Shown piece by piece: positions 61,084 to 64,000 of a stretch of 64,000 bases of DNA. Position 1 is the first letter of the stretch. The number at the start of each line of letters is the position of its first letter. Source of the stretch: Candidatus Saccharibacteria bacterium UBA6258 (GTDB lineage Bacteria; Patescibacteriota; Saccharimonadia; Saccharimonadales; Saccharimonadaceae); assembly GCA_002441145.1 (NCBI GenBank), contig DJVK01000021.1:14901-78900 (forward strand). The letters run 5' to 3'. The position numbers and the translations under genes were made by a program. The notes beneath the pieces were generated by a model. It did no database searches, had not been told where the DNA came from, and saw only the letters and a program-made list of their open reading frames with translations.

Positions 61084-62520
61084 ATGCCGTCGAAAAACAC
61101 CAAATTCTACAGCCTCATACTTATAGCAGCCGACCTGATAGTCCTCGCGATTGTCTTTTTTGCCGCCTATTACATCCGTACACAGATAGACCAACGCGAC
61201 CTGCTATACCCTGTTTATAAGTGGGATTATATATTTGGATTCTCAGTCATCGCGCCAGTATGGATGTTGATATTTGCTAGCTTTGGTATGTATAACGCCA
61301 ACGTGTACAACCGCCGGCTTGTCGAGTGGAGCAAAGTCGTTCTCGGTGCGTTTATCGGCGTGCTACTGGTTATCGGTTGGGAGTACATGACGCGGATTTA
61401 TATCTTCCCGGCACGCCTTGTCGCCCTTTACGTTTTGCTTGGTACGACCTTTGCCATTATCTTGGCTCGTGAATTCTTGCGAATCGTACGCACCGAACTC
61501 TACCGGTACGGCCGCGGCGTCAGCAGGGTATTGATCATCGGTAATTCACCTGCCACTCGCGACATCGCCGACGAGCTTTCGACCACCCATAAGTCTGGCT
61601 ACCAGATCGTCGCCATGGCTGGGCCTAAAAAATGCGTACCGTCTGGCCTTGGTTTAGTACATTATTCCTCTATCGACGAAGCACTTAGTGATATCAAACG
61701 CCTTAAGATTACGACGATTATCCAGACCGATTTATACGATAGCGAAGATCGCAACCAGCGTATTTTGAGCGCCGCCCAGGTTAATCACATTCAGTACAAC
61801 TTTATTCCTGGCGAACCTGAGTTTTATACCGGTAAAAACACCGTCGATGTATTCTTAGGCTACCCTATGATCACCGTCAGCCAAACGCCACTCATCGGTT
61901 GGGGAGCGATAGCCAAACGAATCTTCGATATCGTCGTATCACTCGCCTTGCTTATTCCCCTTGCGCCAATTTTGCTCATTCTTGCTCTATTGCAAAAAGT
62001 ATTTAACCCTGGCCCTGTACTGTACATATCTAAGCGCCTCAGCCAATTCTCTAACCCAATCGAACTATTCAAGTTCCGTAGCATGGGTAGCAAGTACGGT
62101 AAAAAAGACGCCGCCCTCGAATTCGAAGACATGGGACGCCCTGATCTTGCCGCTGAATACCGCAAACACCACAAAGTCGAACACGATCCCCGCGTTACTA
62201 AGTTTGGCTCGTTCTTGCGCAGCACGTCACTCGACGAACTGCCACAAATCTTCAATGTGCTTCGTGGCGACTTAAGCCTTGTCGGCCCACGCCCTATATT
62301 GCCGCAGGAGGTCAAGTTCAACTCATCCCGCACTGCATTGCTCCATAGCGTCAAATCAGGTGTCACGGGCCTGTGGCAGGTGTCAGGACGCAGTAATCTT
62401 AGCTTCGAGGAACGCATCGAACTCGAACTGTTCTATGCACAAAACTGGAGTTTTTGGCTGGACATCAAGATCCTGTTCAAAACCATCGGTGTCGTATTGC
62501 GTAAAACCGGAGCCAAATAG
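61084..62520 (+). CDS. Undecaprenyl-phosphate sugar transferase (polyprenyl glycosylphosphotransferase)
   Basis: The 478-aa protein has four N-terminal membrane helices (about residues 5-120), a Rossmann-like domain (about 145-260), a further helix, and the C-terminal catalytic domain: FKFRSMGSKYG, LDELPQIFNVLRGDLSLVG, GPRPILPQE and VTGLWQVSGRSNLSFEER. It starts glycan-repeat assembly by adding a sugar phosphate to undecaprenyl phosphate. TATACT lies 11 nt before the ATG, giving almost no leader. The glycosyltransferase at 62931 is in the same direction. Confidence 0.94.
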   Translation: MPSKNTKFYSLILIAADLIVLAIVFFAAYYIRTQIDQRDLLYPVYKWDYIFGFSVIAPVWMLIFASFGMYNANVYNRRLVEWSKVVLGAFIGVLLVIGWEYMTRIYIFPARLVALYVLLGTTFAIILAREFLRIVRTELYRYGRGVSRVLIIGNSPATRDIADELSTTHKSGYQIVAMAGPKKCVPSGLGLVHYSSIDEALSDIKRLKITTIIQTDLYDSEDRNQRILSAAQVNHIQYNFIPGEPEFYTGKNTVDVFLGYPMITVSQTPLIGWGAIAKRIFDIVVSLALLIPLAPILLILALLQKVFNPGPVLYISKRLSQFSNPIELFKFRSMGSKYGKKDAALEFEDMGRPDLAAEYRKHHKVEHDPRVTKFGSFLRSTSLDELPQIFNVLRGDLSLVGPRPILPQEVKFNSSRTALLHSVKSGVTGLWQVSGRSNLSFEERIELELFYAQNWSFWLDIKILFKTIGVVLRKTGAK

Positions 62521-62553
62521 TAGGATTAGCTTTTAGCTAATAGAAGATAGCTT

Positions 62554-62928
62554 ATGGCAATAGATACTATCACCTCCTTTGAATCACTCGGTGTATGGCA
62601 GAAATCGCAAGACTTAGCCGTTGACGTATATAAACTTACTCGTGGATTCCCTAAAGACGAAACGTTTGCCATGACAAGTCAATTGCGCAGGGCATCTAGC
62701 TCGGTGTCAGCAAACATAGCAGAAGGATTCGGAAGAAGTGCGATGAATGACAAGCTACATTTTTACACAATGGCGTATGGCTCACTGCTAGAGGTAAAGA
62801 ACTTTGCATATCTTGCTAACCGTATCGGATACATTACATCCGAGGATCTCACTGCGCTATTAGAACAAATTACTATTTGTCAAAAAATGCTTAATGCCTT
62901 CAAATCCGGCTTAAAAAGGAGCGCATAA
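62554..62928 (+). CDS. Four-helix-bundle protein (23S rRNA IVS-type)
   Basis: The 124-aa protein matches the family: FESLGVWQKSQDLAVDVYKL, TSQLRRASSSVSANIAEGFG, FYTMAYGSLLEVKNFAYLAN and ICQKMLNAFKSGL. These proteins form pentamers and are encoded in 23S rRNA insertions of some bacteria but are free-standing in CPR, often between glycan genes or next to repeats. The role is unknown. The upstream bases (TTAGCTTTTAGCTAATAG) are a short repeat-like stretch. AAAAAGGAG at its end serves the next gene. Confidence 0.9.
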   Translation: MAIDTITSFESLGVWQKSQDLAVDVYKLTRGFPKDETFAMTSQLRRASSSVSANIAEGFGRSAMNDKLHFYTMAYGSLLEVKNFAYLANRIGYITSEDLTALLEQITICQKMLNAFKSGLKRSA

Positions 62929-62930
62929 AT

Positions 62931-64000
62931 ATGTCACGTACCACTCGCCAAAAGCCATCTTCTACTAGCCACTCGCCAGCTATGCCATATTCCAATAGCC
63001 AACTTCCAAATTCCAAACGATTACCAAAGGTGGTAATCGTTGCCGATTGGCTCACCAACATGGGCGGGGCTGAAGAAGTTGTGCTCGCACTTGCCGAGGC
63101 CTTCCCGGGTGCACCAATTTATACCAGTACCTATGTTCCCGAAAAAATGCCTCGGTTCACGAAATACGACGTGCGCACAACATACCTGCAAAACCTCCCT
63201 GGCCCGCTCAAAAAATTACATAAGTTCTTGCCCACTATGCGCGTCAACGCATTCCGCAAACTCGACTTATCCGAATTCGATATTATTATCAGCAGCAGCA
63301 GCGCCGAAGCCAAACAGGTACGCAAAACGCGTGCTGATCAAATCCATATTTGCTATTGCCACACTCCAATCCGCTATTATTGGAGTCATTACAAAGAATA
63401 TAAACGTGACCCTGGGTTCGGTAAATTAAACTGGCTCGTTCGCCTTGCGATGCCGTTTATCGTCCCATCGCAGCGCAAGTTAGATTACGAGGCGGCACAA
63501 GCAGTCGATGTATTCTTAGCTAATTCTGCCGAAACCCAGGGTCGCATCACAAAGTACTACAAACGCAAAAGTACCATCGTTCACCCACCAGTCGACACGT
63601 CACGCTTTAGCCCCGCACGTGAGCGCGGCGACCATTACGTTACGGTTGGCAGGCAAATACCTTACAAGCACCACGACCTAGCCGTAGCAGCCTGCACAAA
63701 GCTTGGCTTACCACTCATGGTGTTTGGCAACGGTAGCGAACACGAAAAGCTGGTACAAATCGCCGGGCCGACCATCCAGTTCAGGACCAACCGCTTTGGC
63801 GACGCATCTGACGCCCAGTTAGAACAAGCGCTCAATACTGCAAAAGGATTTATCTTCCCCGCCGAAGAAGACTTTGGTATCGTCACCGTCGAAGCCCTAG
63901 CTGCCGGCGCACCCGTGGTTGGCTATGCCCGCGGCGGTACGCTAGATATCGTCAAAGAAGGCGAGACCGGTACGCTATTTAACAAGCAAGATGTCGACTC
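62931..64000 (+). CDS. Glycosyltransferase family 4 (5' part)
   Basis: The frame runs off the window end; 356 codons are visible. After a Ser/Thr/Pro-rich start of about 32 residues, the N-terminal Rossmann part reads LPKVVIVADWLTNMGGAEEV, and the C-terminal part has TVGRQIPYKHHDLAVAAC, KGFIFPAEEDFGIVTVEALA (the EX7E motif) and GYARGGTLDIVKEG. It transfers a sugar from a nucleotide donor to a growing lipid-linked glycan. AAGGAG precedes the ATG by 10 nt; a shorter start at residue 17 is possible. Confidence 0.92.
   Translation, partial: MSRTTRQKPSSTSHSPAMPYSNSQLPNSKRLPKVVIVADWLTNMGGAEEVVLALAEAFPGAPIYTSTYVPEKMPRFTKYDVRTTYLQNLPGPLKKLHKFLPTMRVNAFRKLDLSEFDIIISSSSAEAKQVRKTRADQIHICYCHTPIRYYWSHYKEYKRDPGFGKLNWLVRLAMPFIVPSQRKLDYEAAQAVDVFLANSAETQGRITKYYKRKSTIVHPPVDTSRFSPARERGDHYVTVGRQIPYKHHDLAVAACTKLGLPLMVFGNGSEHEKLVQIAGPTIQFRTNRFGDASDAQLEQALNTAKGFIFPAEEDFGIVTVEALAAGAPVVGYARGGTLDIVKEGETGTLFNKQDVD

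Noticed and set aside
61860..62417. Minus-strand frame (185 aa) over the sugar transferase
   Set aside because: It is antisense to the conserved catalytic domain and has no gene-like features.

Overview
The window looks like a chromosomal segment of a Patescibacteria/CPR bacterium, most likely a Candidatus Saccharibacteria (TM7) relative. The signs are compact gene packing, many short membrane or secreted proteins, several type IV pilin-like proteins without pilus machinery, very long beta-repeat surface proteins, a B12-dependent ribonucleotide reductase, and many start codons placed 6-11 nt after a -10 box (leaderless or nearly leaderless mRNAs). The standard genetic code fits all genes. The lineage is an inference from gene content, not from a marker gene.

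Layout. 1-8.8 kb: end of a DsbA-like protein, a 30-aa ORF beside a palindrome, an MFS exporter, a CorA-PAP2 pair, a DUF475/TerC protein, a Crp/Fnr regulator, a PAS histidine kinase with a receiver-only response regulator, a GlsB-type membrane protein and a 30-aa mini-pilin. 8.8-15.0 kb: an F1-type ATPase operon (b, delta, alpha, gamma, beta, epsilon). The place of subunits a and c is taken by one protein with an exported beta-rich domain and a c-like hairpin that lacks the proton-carrying carboxylate. 15.0-27.3 kb: surface-protein cluster with three related secreted proteins, a DUF916-like membrane partner, a PKD-like membrane protein and a 1363-aa beta-repeat protein. 27.3-34.6 kb: CHASE histidine kinase with response regulator, Hsp20/DUF2795-like/baeRF stress operon, a second Crp/Fnr, a PspC/toastrack pair, and an ArsR/FMN reductase pair. 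34.6-41.9 kb: small membrane proteins, GltS, an ECF sigma factor with a probable target gene, a Fur/rhodanese/glutaredoxin cluster, MsrA and NUDIX. 41.9-48.3 kb: copper module (two DUF305 proteins, ArsR-TRASH sensor, HMA-TauE-cupredoxin, CopA). 48.3-56.2 kb: pilins, DUF1295/DUF2177, SRAP, a probable structured ncRNA, a third Crp/Fnr, and a class II RNR operon with cobalamin-uptake candidates. 56.2-57.6 kb: a small three-gene segment flanked by tRNA-Asn 3'-end repeats. 57.6-64 kb: serine hydrolase, LexA-like DNA-binding protein, and envelope glycan genes (O-antigen ligase, sugar transferase, GT4).

How the parts connect. Perfect or near-perfect TGTGA-N6-TCACA boxes lie upstream of all three Crp/Fnr genes, the RNR operon, the response regulator, the GlsB-type gene and a small membrane-protein gene. 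Several are centred about 41 bp upstream of the inferred start of transcription, the position of class II activators, so one Crp-like regulon may span the window. A second circuit is visible at the ECF sigma gene: its own upstream region and that of the next secreted-protein gene share TGAAATAAT-N14-TGTACTAC. The RNR, the DUF4430 protein and the DUF6580 membrane protein form one operon that reads as B12 capture coupled to B12 use. All functions are inferred from sequence reading alone.
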